Below are positions 43,626 to 53,520 of a DNA stretch of 64,000 nucleotides, one piece after another. Numbering within the stretch: position 1 is the stretch's first letter; the number at the start of each line of letters is the position of its first letter. A model generated the notes under the pieces. The model had not been told where the DNA came from. It did not search any database and worked only from the letters and a program-made list of their open reading frames with translations. A program made the position numbers and the translations under genes. The stretch is taken from NCBI RefSeq assembly GCF_015690355.1, contig NZ_JADPRT010000007.1, forward strand, positions 367,558 to 431,557, given 5' to 3'. This DNA comes from Streptacidiphilus fuscans (lineage in GTDB: Bacteria; Actinomycetota; Actinomycetes; Streptomycetales; Streptomycetaceae).

Positions 43626-43949
43626 GTGCGATTGAAGGTGGAGTTCACGACCGAGCCGTTCGAGCTGGACGGCTTTCCGGAACATGCGAAGACGGCCCGG
43701 CGCGTGGTCGACGACGCCGGGCTCAGCGTCGAGGTCGGCCCGTTCGGCACGAGTGCCGAGGGCGAGCGCGAGCAGACCCTCGCGGCGATCGACCGTCTGG
43801 TGCGGGAGACCCTGGCCCACGGGGCCACCCGGATCTCGCTCCAGGTGAGCGTTCTCTCCGAGGACGGCGAGCCGCTCGCGGACGCCCCGACGGCCCCCAC
43901 GACTGCGACATCGACGGACGCGACGGACAGCGGGGAGGGAGCGGGATGA
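43626..43949 (+). CDS. MTH1187/YkoF-fold (thiamine-binding-like) small protein
   Basis: 107 residues. The core VEFTTEPFELDGFPEHAKTARRVVDDAGLSVEVGPFGTSAEGE matches the MTH1187/YqgV ferredoxin-like family, whose mark is GPxGTxxEGE; relatives bind thiamine or pyrimidine-like ligands. A 25-residue Ala/Thr-rich tail follows. The GTG at 43626 lies 6 nt after TACGCT and has no ribosome site, so a leaderless mRNA is likely. It overlaps the next gene by 4 bp. Being wedged between two AllR-type operators suggests a role in nitrogen or ThDP supply, perhaps for glyoxylate carboligase, but this is inference. Confidence 0.72.
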   Translation: MRLKVEFTTEPFELDGFPEHAKTARRVVDDAGLSVEVGPFGTSAEGEREQTLAAIDRLVRETLAHGATRISLQVSVLSEDGEPLADAPTAPTTATSTDATDSGEGAG

Positions 43950-44326
43950 GCGGAGAGCAGCACCCGCTGGCCATAGCCATCAAGCCACTGCTCGACGCGG
44001 TGGGCGGCAGCGCGGTCGAGGTCGCCGAGGCGCGCCCCGACGACGTGCTGCTCGAATGGGACGGCTCTCCCGCCGTGGCGGTGCGCCTGCCCGGCCTGGA
44101 GAGCGCGCTCGACCGGCTGCTGGCGGACGTCAAGCGTCAGTTCGGCGGCGGCGAGCTGTCCGAGCTGGACCGGGCGGGCAAGCAGCGCGTGGTCGCGCTG
44201 CTCGAGGAGCGCGGCGCGTTCACGGTCCGGCACGGCGTGGAGACGGTGGCGGCGGCACTCGGCGTCAGCCGGTTCACCGTCTACAACTACCTCAACCGCC
44301 AGCAGGCGAACGGAAAGCAGGACTGA
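43946..44326 (+). CDS. Helix-turn-helix protein, HTH_22 (YheO/DauR)-like C-terminus
   Basis: 126 residues. The C-terminal 45 (KQRVVALLEERGAFTVRHGVETVAAALGVSRFTVYNYLN) form an HTH_22-type DNA-binding region like that of YheO and DauR. The N-terminal half (HPLAIAIKPLLDAVGGSAVEVAEARPDDVLLEWDG...VRLPGLESALDRLL) has no PAS-like domain that I recognise. ATGA overlap with the MTH1187-like gene makes them a pair. It precedes the OHCU decarboxylase gene by 136 bp containing an AllR-type operator, so it may be a second regulator of the purine genes. Confidence 0.75.
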   Translation: MSGEQHPLAIAIKPLLDAVGGSAVEVAEARPDDVLLEWDGSPAVAVRLPGLESALDRLLADVKRQFGGGELSELDRAGKQRVVALLEERGAFTVRHGVETVAAALGVSRFTVYNYLNRQQANGKQD

Positions 44327-44390
44327 GCGGCGGCCGCGCCGGACGCGCGGCCCGCGCGGCGTCCCTTCGGGCGACTGCACGGCGGTTTTC

Positions 44391-44432
44391 TTCAACAAAC
44401 TGTTGACGATCAGGGGTGGCGGCTCCTACGTT
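44391..44432 (+). promoter_or_regulatory. OHCU decarboxylase promoter with AllR-type operator
   Basis: TTCAACAAACTGTTGAC (44391-44407). TTGACG (44403-44408) doubles as the -35 box, followed by an 18-bp spacer and TACGTT (44427-44432). Transcription would start about 23 bp before the GTG at 44463. Confidence 0.78.
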
Positions 44433-44462
44433 TCTCGTGGCAACCACTTTTGGAGGTCCCGA

Positions 44463-44978
44463 GTGACCCATCCCGCCACCCCGGCACCAACCTCCCTCGA
44501 CCGCGTCAACGCGGCCGAGGACGGCGAGCTGGACGCTCTGCTGCTGGAGATCTGCTCCAGCCCCACCTGGGCCAAGCTGGTCCGACTCGCCCGACCCTTC
44601 CGTGACCGGGTCGCCTTCCACAGCGCCAACGCCAACGCGATGGCCGCGCTGGGAGCCGCCGACCTGCACGACGCCATGGCCGGCCACGCCCGGATCGGCA
44701 CGCCCAAGCCGGGCGACGCCACCTCCGAGCGCGAGCAGGCCGGCGTCCAGGGCGCCCAGCAGGAGCTGCTGGACTCCCTCGCGGCCGCGAACGCCTCCTA
44801 CGAGGAGAAGTTCGGCCACGTCTTCCTGATCTGCGCCACCGGTCGCACCGCCGAGACCATGCTCGCGGCGCTGGGCGAGCGCTACCCGAACAACCCCGAC
44901 ACCGAGCGGGAGATCGTCCGGGGCGAGCTCGGCAAGATCAACGACATTCGCATCGACCGTCTGCTCGACGAGAACTGA
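44463..44978 (+). CDS. uraD: 2-oxo-4-hydroxy-4-carboxy-5-ureidoimidazoline decarboxylase
   Basis: A 171-residue OHCU decarboxylase, third enzyme of urate degradation, giving (S)-allantoin. The catalytic His is in AGHARIGTPKPG, and the Glu-Gln motif is SEREQAGVQ. NASYEEKFGHVFLICATGRTAETMLAAL and GELGKINDIRIDRLL complete the fold. GGAGG lies 6-7 nt before the GTG at 44463. It is followed by hydroxyisourate hydrolase and urate oxidase with short gaps, so all three form one unit from the AllR-type promoter. Confidence 0.95.
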   Translation: MTHPATPAPTSLDRVNAAEDGELDALLLEICSSPTWAKLVRLARPFRDRVAFHSANANAMAALGAADLHDAMAGHARIGTPKPGDATSEREQAGVQGAQQELLDSLAAANASYEEKFGHVFLICATGRTAETMLAALGERYPNNPDTEREIVRGELGKINDIRIDRLLDEN

Positions 44979-45049
44979 CGGTCCGCCACCGACGGCCTCC
45001 CGGGCTCCAGGGCCCGAGGCCGCTGCTTCGGCCATCCCGTGAGGACGAC

Positions 45050-45364
45050 ATGACCTCCATCTCCACCCATGTGCTGGACACCAGCGTCGGGAAGCCCGCG
45101 CAGGGCATCCCGGTCGAGCTGGCCCAGCAGGTCGACGGCGAGTGGAAGGCCCTCGGGGCCTCCGCCACCGACGCCGACGGCCGCTGCAAGGACCTTCCGG
45201 TCCCGGACCTCGGGTCCGGCACCGTGCTGCGGCTCCGGTTCACCACCGCCGGCACCTTCTTCCCCGAGGTCTCCATCGTCTTCGACGTCGACCCGGCCCA
45301 AGCCCACTACCACGTACCCCTGCTGCTCAACCCGTTCGGGTACTCCGTCTACCGAGGGAGCTAA
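45050..45364 (+). CDS. uraH: 5-hydroxyisourate hydrolase (transthyretin-like)
   Basis: A 104-residue tetrameric transthyretin-related enzyme that hydrolyses 5-hydroxyisourate to OHCU. The N-terminal STHVLDTSVGKPAQGIPVEL holds the first active-site His. RLRFTT holds the Arg, HYHVPLLL the second His, and the diagnostic C-terminal YRGS is present. Start ATG with GAGGACG upstream, 71 bp after uraD and 4 bp before urate oxidase. Confidence 0.96.
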   Translation: MTSISTHVLDTSVGKPAQGIPVELAQQVDGEWKALGASATDADGRCKDLPVPDLGSGTVLRLRFTTAGTFFPEVSIVFDVDPAQAHYHVPLLLNPFGYSVYRGS

Positions 45365-45368
45365 GACC

Positions 45369-46283
45369 ATGGCCCACGTGCTCGGCCAGAACCAGTACGG
45401 CAAGGCGGAGAACCGCGTCGTACGGATCACCCGCAACGGCAACCGCCACGAGATCCGGGACCTGAACGTCTCCGTCGCCCTCTCCGGCGACCTGGACGAC
45501 GTCCACCTGACCGGCTCGAACGCGAACTGCCTGCCCACGGACACGACCAAGAACACCGTGTTCGCCTACGCCAAGAAGTTCGGCATCCAGTCGCCGGAGA
45601 ACTTCGGCATACTCCTGGCCCGCCACTTCGTGGACGACACCCCGTCGATCCACCGCGCGCGGATCCGCGTCGAGGAGTACGTCTGGGACCGCATCGCGAT
45701 CCCGGACAACAACGCCCGCTTCATCGGCAGCCAGGAGGTCGGCCACTCCTTCGTCCGCCGCAACACCGAGGTCCGCACGTCCGAGATCGTCTACGACGGC
45801 ACCGGCTTCCAGATCATCTCCGGTCTGAAGGACCTGGTCGTCATGAACTCCACCAACTCGGAGTTCTGGGGCTACATCAAGGACGAGTACACCACCCTCA
45901 AGGAGGCGTACGACCGGATCCTCGCCACCCAGGTCACCGCGCGCTGGAAGTTCGGCTTCACCGGCGTCGACGACGAGCAGGAGCCCAACTGGGACCGCTC
46001 CTACGCGCAGGTGCGCAAGCACATGCTGGAGGCCTTCGCCGAGACCTACTCGTACTCGCTGCAGCAGACCCTGTACTCCATGGGCACCCGGGTGCTGAAC
46101 AACCGCCCCGAGGTCGACGAGGTCCGCCTGGAGCTCCCGAACAAGCACCACTTCCTGGTGGATCTGGAGCCGTTCGGTATGGAGAACGACAACGAGGTCT
46201 ACTACGCTGCAGACCGGATGTACGGTCTCATCGAGGGCTCCGTGCACCGCGAGGGCGTCACCCCGGTCATTCCGGTGGCCTGA
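45369..46283 (+). CDS. uox: Urate oxidase (uricase)
   Basis: A 304-residue cofactor-free uricase that oxidises urate to 5-hydroxyisourate and H2O2. The family sites are present: LPTDTTKNTVFAYAKK (catalytic Thr region), LARHFVD, and SGLKDLVVMNSTNSEFWGYIKDEYTTL, plus EVRLELPNKHHFLVDL near the C-terminus. Length is typical. The ATG is 4 bp after the uraH stop, so translation is coupled. Peroxide produced here is likely removed by the catalase at 34-35.6 kb. Confidence 0.97.
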   Translation: MAHVLGQNQYGKAENRVVRITRNGNRHEIRDLNVSVALSGDLDDVHLTGSNANCLPTDTTKNTVFAYAKKFGIQSPENFGILLARHFVDDTPSIHRARIRVEEYVWDRIAIPDNNARFIGSQEVGHSFVRRNTEVRTSEIVYDGTGFQIISGLKDLVVMNSTNSEFWGYIKDEYTTLKEAYDRILATQVTARWKFGFTGVDDEQEPNWDRSYAQVRKHMLEAFAETYSYSLQQTLYSMGTRVLNNRPEVDEVRLELPNKHHFLVDLEPFGMENDNEVYYAADRMYGLIEGSVHREGVTPVIPVA

Positions 46284-46448
46284 CCTCCCACAGCGTAGGA
46301 AGCTCGACCCCAGGGATTCTCCCGTCGTCCCGCCCTGGGCAGCACCACCCGACGGCGGTACCCCTTTTCCAAGGGCGAGAGCGCAGCGGGTCGCGGCATT
46401 GACAGGCCACACCGCTGCGCCTCCCGAAGCCGCCGAGGAGCACCGCTG

Positions 46449-47834
<1,386 letters not shown>

Positions 47835-47942
47835 TCCACCGCTGCTGAGTACCCCTTGAGTACTCCTCGGTACCCCTGATTTCCGGGCGCGCGCTGGGAC
47901 GGTGCGCCGCCCGGACTCCTCCGCACGCTCGCGCGCGGAGGA

Positions 47943-47981
47943 CCGAAGCCCCGGACCCACGGCGAGGGTCCGGGGCTTCGG
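47943..47981 (+). terminator. Terminator after the 8-oxoguanine deaminase gene
   Basis: CCGAAGCCCCGGACCC (47943-47958) and GGGTCCGGGGCTTCGG (47966-47981): a perfect 16-bp stem with a 7-nt loop. Confidence 0.9.
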
Positions 47982-48000
47982 CGTGTGCGCGAGTGCGGGC

Positions 48001-49518
48001 ATGTCGATCACTTGCCATGATGTGCCGGTGCGTCCTGCCCACCCCCTCCCCGAGCTCTGGCTGCGCGGCGTCGCCGCCAACCCCGCCGCGCCGACCGACG
48101 TGCTGCTCCGACTGCTGGATCCGGCCGCGCGCGACGTGTGGCCGGTGCTCTGCGAGCAACGCGCTCTGCCCGCCGACTTCGTCGAAGCGGCGCTGGTCCA
48201 CCACGATCGGGCGGTACGCCGTGCCGTGGCGCGCAATCGGCACGTTCCCGTCGCACAGCGCGGTCGGCTGGTCCACGATCCGGATTCACTGGTGCGCTGT
48301 GCACTCGCCGCCGGGCCGCGGCCCCAGCTGGGCGACGTCGAGCCGCTTCCGGACGACGTGCTGGTCACCTTTCTCACTGCCCTGAACGACGATCCGAACC
48401 GGCTGGTGACGGCCCAAGAGATCCGAGACGACCTGCAGTTCTCCGGGCAGATTCCGCAAGCCTTCCTGCGACGCCTGCCCGAACATCAAGCCCCCGAGCT
48501 GCGCATCCACGCCACCAGGTACTGGCTCTGGCTCACGCCGGAGCAGCGGGAGGCACTGCTGACGGACCCCGACCCGGAGGTCCGCCAGGCCGCACATGGG
48601 AACAGCCGCGTGCTCGACCCGGACGCCATGGCGGCGGATCTGGGGGAGCCCAACAGCCACCACCGGTCGCTGCTGCTCACCAGCTACGCCGTCGCTCCCG
48701 CCGTGGCCGAGCGGTGCCTCGCCGAAGGGCGGGATCTCTGGGCGCTGGCCCACAACCCGTACACCCCCGCACAGGCCGTCAGCCGGTTGGCACACTCCCC
48801 GGACCCCAAGGTGCGCGAACGCGTGGCCGCGCGGGCAGACCTCAGCAGTGAACTGCTCGCCGAGCTCGCCGGGGACCCGGACAGCACCGTGCGCAGCCGG
48901 GCACACCTGCAAGGACTCCCGCGCACCTGGCCGCAGCGCAATGCCATCGACCGGATCATCGGCCGTTCGGCCGAACGCCTCGGCTACCTCGGCGAAGCCA
49001 TCGTCGAACCGGACACGAGCTGGTTCGAGGCGTGCGCCCGCTCCGGGCACCCGTTGCTGCGCCGGGTCGCGGCAACCTTCCACCGGCTCCCGGAGGACCA
49101 CGTCGCGCGGCTCTCCGAGGACGAGGACGAGGGGGTGCGCATCCTGCTGGCCTGCAACCACCCACTCGCTCCCCCACACCTCGTGCTGAACGCCTTCCTC
49201 GCGGCCCCGCCGCAGCGCGCCTACCTCCGCACGTTGCCCCGGCTCCCCCGCACCGGGCTGGCCCACCTGCTCGGCCACGCCGACCCCGAGGTGCGCGCGC
49301 TCGCCGCTGCCGATCAGACCCTCCCCGAGCCGCCGCTCGCCCTGCTCGCCGACGGCGACGAGCGGGTGCGCCGGGAAGCAGCCGCCAATCCGCTGCTGCC
49401 GCACGACCTGCTGGAAGACCTGCTCGACCGCGCCGAGACCGCCGAGGGCGCCGCGGCCAACCCGGCGCAGCCCGCGCCGAGGCTGCACGAGCTGCTCGAC
49501 CGCAGCGGGCTGCCCTGA
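48001..49518 (+). CDS. Leucine-rich-variant/HEAT-like helical repeat protein
   Basis: 505 residues built from about 14 short helical repeats with the pattern LLxDPDPEVRxxAAxN (for example LLTDPDPEVRQAAHGN, LAHSPDPKVRERVAARADLS, LLADGDERVRREAAANPLLP). This is the LRV/HEAT-like type known from actinomycetes, presumably a protein-binding scaffold. No signal peptide or membrane segment. The start is uncertain: ATG at 48001, or GTG at 48022 or 48028. A CATGAT block 7 nt before 48028 would suit a leaderless start. It is not obviously part of purine metabolism. Confidence 0.75.
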   Translation: MSITCHDVPVRPAHPLPELWLRGVAANPAAPTDVLLRLLDPAARDVWPVLCEQRALPADFVEAALVHHDRAVRRAVARNRHVPVAQRGRLVHDPDSLVRCALAAGPRPQLGDVEPLPDDVLVTFLTALNDDPNRLVTAQEIRDDLQFSGQIPQAFLRRLPEHQAPELRIHATRYWLWLTPEQREALLTDPDPEVRQAAHGNSRVLDPDAMAADLGEPNSHHRSLLLTSYAVAPAVAERCLAEGRDLWALAHNPYTPAQAVSRLAHSPDPKVRERVAARADLSSELLAELAGDPDSTVRSRAHLQGLPRTWPQRNAIDRIIGRSAERLGYLGEAIVEPDTSWFEACARSGHPLLRRVAATFHRLPEDHVARLSEDEDEGVRILLACNHPLAPPHLVLNAFLAAPPQRAYLRTLPRLPRTGLAHLLGHADPEVRALAAADQTLPEPPLALLADGDERVRREAAANPLLPHDLLEDLLDRAETAEGAAANPAQPAPRLHELLDRSGLP

Positions 49519-49556
49519 ACCATGCGCTCCGGATGCCCTCGGGGCGTTCCCTCGCG

Positions 49557-49603
49557 ACATACCAGCGGGTATGTTGGGGCCCACTGAGTTACTTGCGGGT
49601 AGG
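49557..49603 (+). promoter_or_regulatory. Palindromic operator-like sites upstream of the quinone oxidoreductase gene
   Basis: ACATACCAGCGGGTATGT (49557-49574), with 7-bp arms, and a weaker relative GTTACTTGCGGGTAGG (49588-49603) stand in the 101-bp gap. The central TACCAGCGGGTA equals the motif upstream of the lipase. A TetR-type repressor is likely by style; its gene is not in the window. Confidence 0.5.
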
Positions 49604-49619
49604 TAGGGAGTCTGTGCAC

Positions 49620-50573
49620 ATGAGGGCGATCCAGATCACCGAGTTCGGCGGACCCGAGGTCCTGCGGCTGGCCGAGGTGCCCGATCCGGTGCCGCAGCCG
49701 GGGCAACTGCTCATCGAGGTGGACGGCTCCGGCGTCAACTACGCGGACACCCATGCCGTCGAGGACTCCTACCTGTCCGCCAGCACTCTGCCGATGATCC
49801 CGGGCGGCGAGGTGGTCGGCCGGGACCAGGACGGGCGGCGCGTGGTCGCCCTCACCGCCACCGGCGGCTACGCCGAACGCGCCTGCGCCTGGGCGCCTAT
49901 GGCGACCGAGGTCCCGGACGAGGTCTCCGACGCCGCCGCGCTCGCCCTGGTCGTGCAGGGCCTGACCGCGTGGAACCTGCTGCGCACCTCGGCGCGGATC
50001 GCGCCCGGCGAGTCCGTCGTCGTCCACGCGGCGGCCGGAGGCACCGGCTCGCTCGCCGTCCAGCTGGCCCGCCGCTTCGGTGCCGGCCGGATCATCGCGA
50101 CCGCGTCGACCAAGGAGAAGCGCGAACTCGCCCTCTCCCTCGGCGCGGACGAGGCGCTCGACGCGGACCCGGAGGGTCTCAAGGAGCGGCTGGTCGAGGC
50201 AAACGGCGGCAAGAAGATCGACATCGTGCTGGAGATGACCGGTGGCCCGGTCTTCGACGCCTCGCTGGCCGCGCTGGCGCCCTTCGGCCGTCTGGTCACC
50301 TACGGCCTGGCGTCCCGTCAGGACCCGGAGCCGATCACGGCGGCCAAGCTGATGGGCCGCTCGCGGGCGGTCGTCGGCTTCTGGCTGATGCACGCGCTCG
50401 GCCGCCCCGACCTGCACGCGGAGCCGATGGCGGAGCTGCTGCGGCTGGTCGCCACGGGCGAGCTCAAGCCGCAGGTCGGCGGCACCTTCCCACTGTCGGA
50501 CGCGCGCCTGGTGCACGAGGCGCTCCGCTCCCGCGCCACCTCGGGCAAGCTGGTGCTCGACCCGCGCCGCTGA
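49620..50573 (+). CDS. Zinc-independent quinone oxidoreductase (MDR superfamily)
   Basis: A 317-residue NADPH-dependent quinone or enone reductase. Markers are MRAIQITEFGGPEVLRLAEVPDPVP, GSGVNYADTHAVE, VVHAAAGGTGSLAVQLARRFGAGRIIATAS (nucleotide loop near 135-165) and LEMTGGPVFDASLAALAPFGRLVTYG. Catalytic-zinc Cys/His ligands are missing, as usual for this subgroup. The ATG at 49620 lies after GGTAGGGAG. Upstream palindromes suggest an inducible gene. Confidence 0.88.
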   Translation: MRAIQITEFGGPEVLRLAEVPDPVPQPGQLLIEVDGSGVNYADTHAVEDSYLSASTLPMIPGGEVVGRDQDGRRVVALTATGGYAERACAWAPMATEVPDEVSDAAALALVVQGLTAWNLLRTSARIAPGESVVVHAAAGGTGSLAVQLARRFGAGRIIATASTKEKRELALSLGADEALDADPEGLKERLVEANGGKKIDIVLEMTGGPVFDASLAALAPFGRLVTYGLASRQDPEPITAAKLMGRSRAVVGFWLMHALGRPDLHAEPMAELLRLVATGELKPQVGGTFPLSDARLVHEALRSRATSGKLVLDPRR

Positions 50574-50608
50574 GAGCGTCCCTCCGAACAGCTCAAGACA
50601 TGCATATA

Positions 50609-50655
50609 AGCGGCGCCTCGCGCAGGACCTCCCCAGGTGTGCGCGAGACGCCGCT
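50609..50655. terminator. Bidirectional terminator between the quinone oxidoreductase and malate synthase genes
   Basis: AGCGGCGCCTCGCGCA (50609-50624) and TGCGCGAGACGCCGCT (50640-50655) pair with one mismatch, between convergent genes. Confidence 0.75.
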
Positions 50656-50693
50656 GTCCTTGACCAGGACTACAGCCGAGCCCTAAAGCAGAG

Positions 50694-52337
50694 TTAGAGC
50701 AGGCTGTATCCCGGAAGCGTGAGGAAGTCCGCGAAGTCCTCCGCGAGCGAGACCTCCTCGAAGAGCCGCGCCGCGTCGGCCCAACGGCCGGCCGCGAACG
50801 CCTCCTCGCCCAACTCGGCGCGGAGCTCCGCGAGTTCGGTGGCGACGAGCTGACGGACCAGCTCCTGCGTCACCTTCTCGTCGGTGTCGGCGAGCACCAC
50901 GCCGTTGTGGATCCACTGCCAGACCTGCGAGCGCGAGATCTCGGCGGTGGCGGCGTCCTCCATCATGTTGAAGATCGCCACCGCGCCCAGACCGCGCAGC
51001 CACGCCTCGATGTAGCGGATGCCGACCTGGACTGCGTTGTGCAGGCCGACGCGGGTGCAACTGCCGCCCGCCGCCGCGATGTCCAGCAACTGCGCGCCGG
51101 TCACCTCGCCTGCGGGCACGACCTGCTTCTGGTTCGGGGCGTCACCGAGAACCGCATCGAACGCGGTGCGGCAGACCGGGACCAGGTCGGGGTGGGCCAC
51201 CCAGGAGCCGTCGAAGCCGCCCACGGCCTCGCGGTCCTTGTCCGTCTTGACCTTCTCCAGCGCGGCCGCGTTGACCTCGGGATCGCGGCGGGAGGGGATG
51301 AAGGCGGCCATGCCGCCGATGGCGTGCGCACCGCGGCGGTGGCACGTCTGGACCAGGAGCTGGGTGTACGCGCGCATGAACGGCGAGGTCATGCCCACGC
51401 TGTTACGGTCCGGCAGAACGTAGCGCTCACCGGCGTCGCGGAAGTTCTTGACGATCGAGAAGAGGTAGTCCCAGCGGCCCGCGTTGAGCCCGGCGGCGTG
51501 CTCGCGCAGCTCGTAGAGGATCTCCTCCATCTCGAACGCGGCGGTGATCGTCTCGATCAGCACGGTCGCGCGGATGGTGCCGCGCGGGATCCCGAGCGCC
51601 GCCTGGGCGTGCGCGAAGACGTCGTTCCAGAGGCGCGCCTCCAGGTGGCTCTCGGTCTTCGGCAGGTAGAAGTACGGGCCGGAGTTGGGGTCCTGCTCGC
51701 CGCGGGCCAGCAGGCGGGCGGCGTTGCGGAAGAAGTACAGGCCGAAGTCGAAGAACGCGCCGGCCACCGGCTCGCCGTCGACGGTGAGGTGGGCCTCCTC
51801 CAGGTGCCAGCCGCGCGGGCGGACCACGATGGTGGCCAGCTCGGCGTCCGGCTTGAGCGCGTAGCTCTTGCCCTCGGGCGTGGTGAAGTCGATCCGGCGC
51901 TCCAGCGCGTCGGTCAGGTTGATCTGGCCCTCGACGACGTTGCGCCAGCTCGGCGAGGTAGCGTCCTCGAAGTCGGCGAGCCACACCTTGGCACCGGAGT
52001 TGAGGGCGTTGATCGCCATCTTCCGGTCGGTCGGGCCGGTGATCTCGACGCGGCGGTCGTTCAGCGCGCGGGGTGCCGGGGCGACCTGCCACTCGGCGGC
52101 GCGGACGGCCGCGGTCTCCGGAAGGAAGTCCAGCGTCCCGGTCTCGGCGATCCGGGCGCGACGCTCCTTCCGCAGGGCCAGCAGCTCACGGCGGCGGGGG
52201 TTGAAACGGCGGTGCAGGTCGGCCACGAAGGCCAGTGCGGCGGGGGTCAGCACCTCGGCCCCACGGTCGACGACCGGACCGGTGACCTCGACCCCGGCGA
52301 GTGGAGGTTCGCTGACGGATTCCTGTGCTGCACCCAT
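50694..52337 (-). CDS. aceB: Malate synthase A
   Basis: A 547-residue malate synthase A that condenses glyoxylate with acetyl-CoA. Markers are LADFEDATSPSWRNVVEGQ (acidic ligands), VRPRGWHLEEAHLTVDGEP, REHAAGLNAGRWDYLFSIVKNFR and GLHNAVQVGIRYIEAWLRG. Length and motifs fit the A isoform. The start ATG at 52337 has GAGGAG 9 nt upstream; the longer open frame runs past the promoter and operator and is not coding. Its promoter region carries an AllR-type site, so it is a second outlet for glyoxylate from allantoin, beside glyoxylate carboligase. Confidence 0.95.
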   Translation of the reverse strand: MGAAQESVSEPPLAGVEVTGPVVDRGAEVLTPAALAFVADLHRRFNPRRRELLALRKERRARIAETGTLDFLPETAAVRAAEWQVAPAPRALNDRRVEITGPTDRKMAINALNSGAKVWLADFEDATSPSWRNVVEGQINLTDALERRIDFTTPEGKSYALKPDAELATIVVRPRGWHLEEAHLTVDGEPVAGAFFDFGLYFFRNAARLLARGEQDPNSGPYFYLPKTESHLEARLWNDVFAHAQAALGIPRGTIRATVLIETITAAFEMEEILYELREHAAGLNAGRWDYLFSIVKNFRDAGERYVLPDRNSVGMTSPFMRAYTQLLVQTCHRRGAHAIGGMAAFIPSRRDPEVNAAALEKVKTDKDREAVGGFDGSWVAHPDLVPVCRTAFDAVLGDAPNQKQVVPAGEVTGAQLLDIAAAGGSCTRVGLHNAVQVGIRYIEAWLRGLGAVAIFNMMEDAATAEISRSQVWQWIHNGVVLADTDEKVTQELVRQLVATELAELRAELGEEAFAAGRWADAARLFEEVSLAEDFADFLTLPGYSLL

Positions 52338-52426
52338 GGATACGGGCTCCTCGCTCAGACTCAGAAGATGCGGATGATCGAAAGCGCCCTGTGCGGTGCG
52401 CTTCGCTTCTGTAAGGTGGAGGCTAG

Positions 52427-52460
52427 TTTCCGCGATACAGAAATTCAACACTTTGTTGAG
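52427..52460. promoter_or_regulatory. Two abutting 17-bp operators between aceB and the IclR/AllR gene
   Basis: TTTCCGCGATACAGAAA (52427-52443), with arms TTTC-N-G / C-N-GAAA, is followed without gap by the AllR-type TTCAACACTTTGTTGAG (52444-52460). The second is close to the hyi site. The first may bind a different IclR-type regulator or the same one at lower affinity. They lie 90-123 bp before aceB and 76-109 bp before the regulator. Confidence 0.7.
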
Positions 52461-52535
52461 TTCGCTTGCCGCCCCCTGCCAGGAAGGCCGTTGTGGTGAC
52501 GTCATCCACCGCGCGAAGCCCAGGCCACACCGGGT

Positions 52536-53309
52536 GTGACCACCGCCGACCGCACCGGCGGCGTGCAGTCGGTCGAGCGCGCCTTCCAACTGCTCGAGGT
52601 CCTCGCCGAGGCGGGAGGGGTCAGCACGCTGAGCGACCTGGCCACTGCCTCCGGCCTGCCCATGCCCACGATCCACCGCCTGGTCCGCACGCTCGTCCAG
52701 CAGGGTTACGTCCGTCAGGACACTGCTCGACGCTACACCTTGGGGCCTCGGCTGATCCGTCTCGGCGAGACGGCGGGTCGCCTGCTGGGCAGTTGGGCCC
52801 GTCCGTTCCTGGGCGAGCTGATGGAGACCACCGGCGAGACGGCGAACCTCGCGGTCCTGGAGGCGGGTGAGGTCGTCTACGTGGGCCAGGTGCCCTCACG
52901 GCACTCGATGCGGATGTTCACCGAGGTCGGCCGCAGGGTGCAGCCGCACTGCACCGCCGTCGGCAAGGTGCTGCTGGCGCAGCTCCCGCAGCCGGAGGCC
53001 ATGGCCGTCATCGGCACCGGCCCGCTGCCCGCGCACACGGTGCACACGGTGACTTCGCCCGAGGCGCTGCTCGACCAGTTCGAGGAGGCCCGCAGGGACG
53101 GCTACGCCGTCGACGACCAGGAGCAGGAGATCGGCGTCCGCTGCATCGCCGTCGTCGTCCCGGGCGCGCCGACGCCTACGGCCCTGTCGATCTCGGGCCC
53201 GGAGGCCCGCGTCCGCGCCCTGGAGTCCCGCGCGGGCGCGCGGGCGCTGATCCCGGAGATGCAGGAGATCGCTACGCGGTTGGGGACGGCGCTGGCGTCG
53301 AGCGGCTGA
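52536..53309 (+). CDS. allR: IclR-family repressor, likely AllR of the allantoin/glyoxylate genes
   Basis: 257 residues. The winged HTH is GVQSVERAFQLLEVLAEAGGVSTLSDLATASGLPMPTIHRLVRTLVQQGYVRQD (9-62). The effector domain has NLAVLEAGEVVYVGQVPS, VQPHCTAVGKVLLAQL and GVRCIAVVVPGAPTPTALSISGP, including the His/Cys region that senses glyoxylate or allantoin in AllR proteins. The gene is divergent from malate synthase across an AllR-type operator, which favours autoregulation. In Streptomyces coelicolor an AllR of this family represses allantoin genes. Start GTG at 52536, with no clear ribosome site; leaderless or another start is possible. Confidence 0.85.
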   Translation: MTTADRTGGVQSVERAFQLLEVLAEAGGVSTLSDLATASGLPMPTIHRLVRTLVQQGYVRQDTARRYTLGPRLIRLGETAGRLLGSWARPFLGELMETTGETANLAVLEAGEVVYVGQVPSRHSMRMFTEVGRRVQPHCTAVGKVLLAQLPQPEAMAVIGTGPLPAHTVHTVTSPEALLDQFEEARRDGYAVDDQEQEIGVRCIAVVVPGAPTPTALSISGPEARVRALESRAGARALIPEMQEIATRLGTALASSG

Positions 53310-53348
53310 GGAACCGTTCAGACGGACGGTTCTGCAGCGCGGGGACCA

Positions 53349-53520
53349 TGCACTATCCAGGGGCGCGGGGCTCCGCTGATGTGCGGCTCCTCCCCCTGCC
53401 TTCGGCGGGGGGACCCCCAGCGTGGGCGCGACAAGCCACCCACCCACGTGGCAGGCCGAACGCGCAGGGCCATCCGCACAGGGTGGTTACTCGCGCAGTT
53501 CCTCGCGCCCCCAGCGAAGT
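53349..53520. repeat. Intergenic repeat element, copy 2
   Basis: Shares with copy 1 GGGGCGCG-GGCTCYGCYGATRTGCGGCTCC in the left part, GCGTGGGCGCGACRAG in the middle, GCAGGGCCATCCGCA (inverted relative to copy 1), and CGCGCAGTTCCTCGCGCCCC at the right end. It overlaps the last codons of the mocA-like gene (stop at 53487). No gene otherwise lies in 53310-53486. Confidence 0.72.

Noticed and set aside
46309..46339. CCCAGGG/CCCTGGG hairpin between uox and the 8-oxoguanine deaminase gene
   Set aside because: Only a 7-bp stem with a long loop; too weak to call a terminator, so co-transcription was left open.
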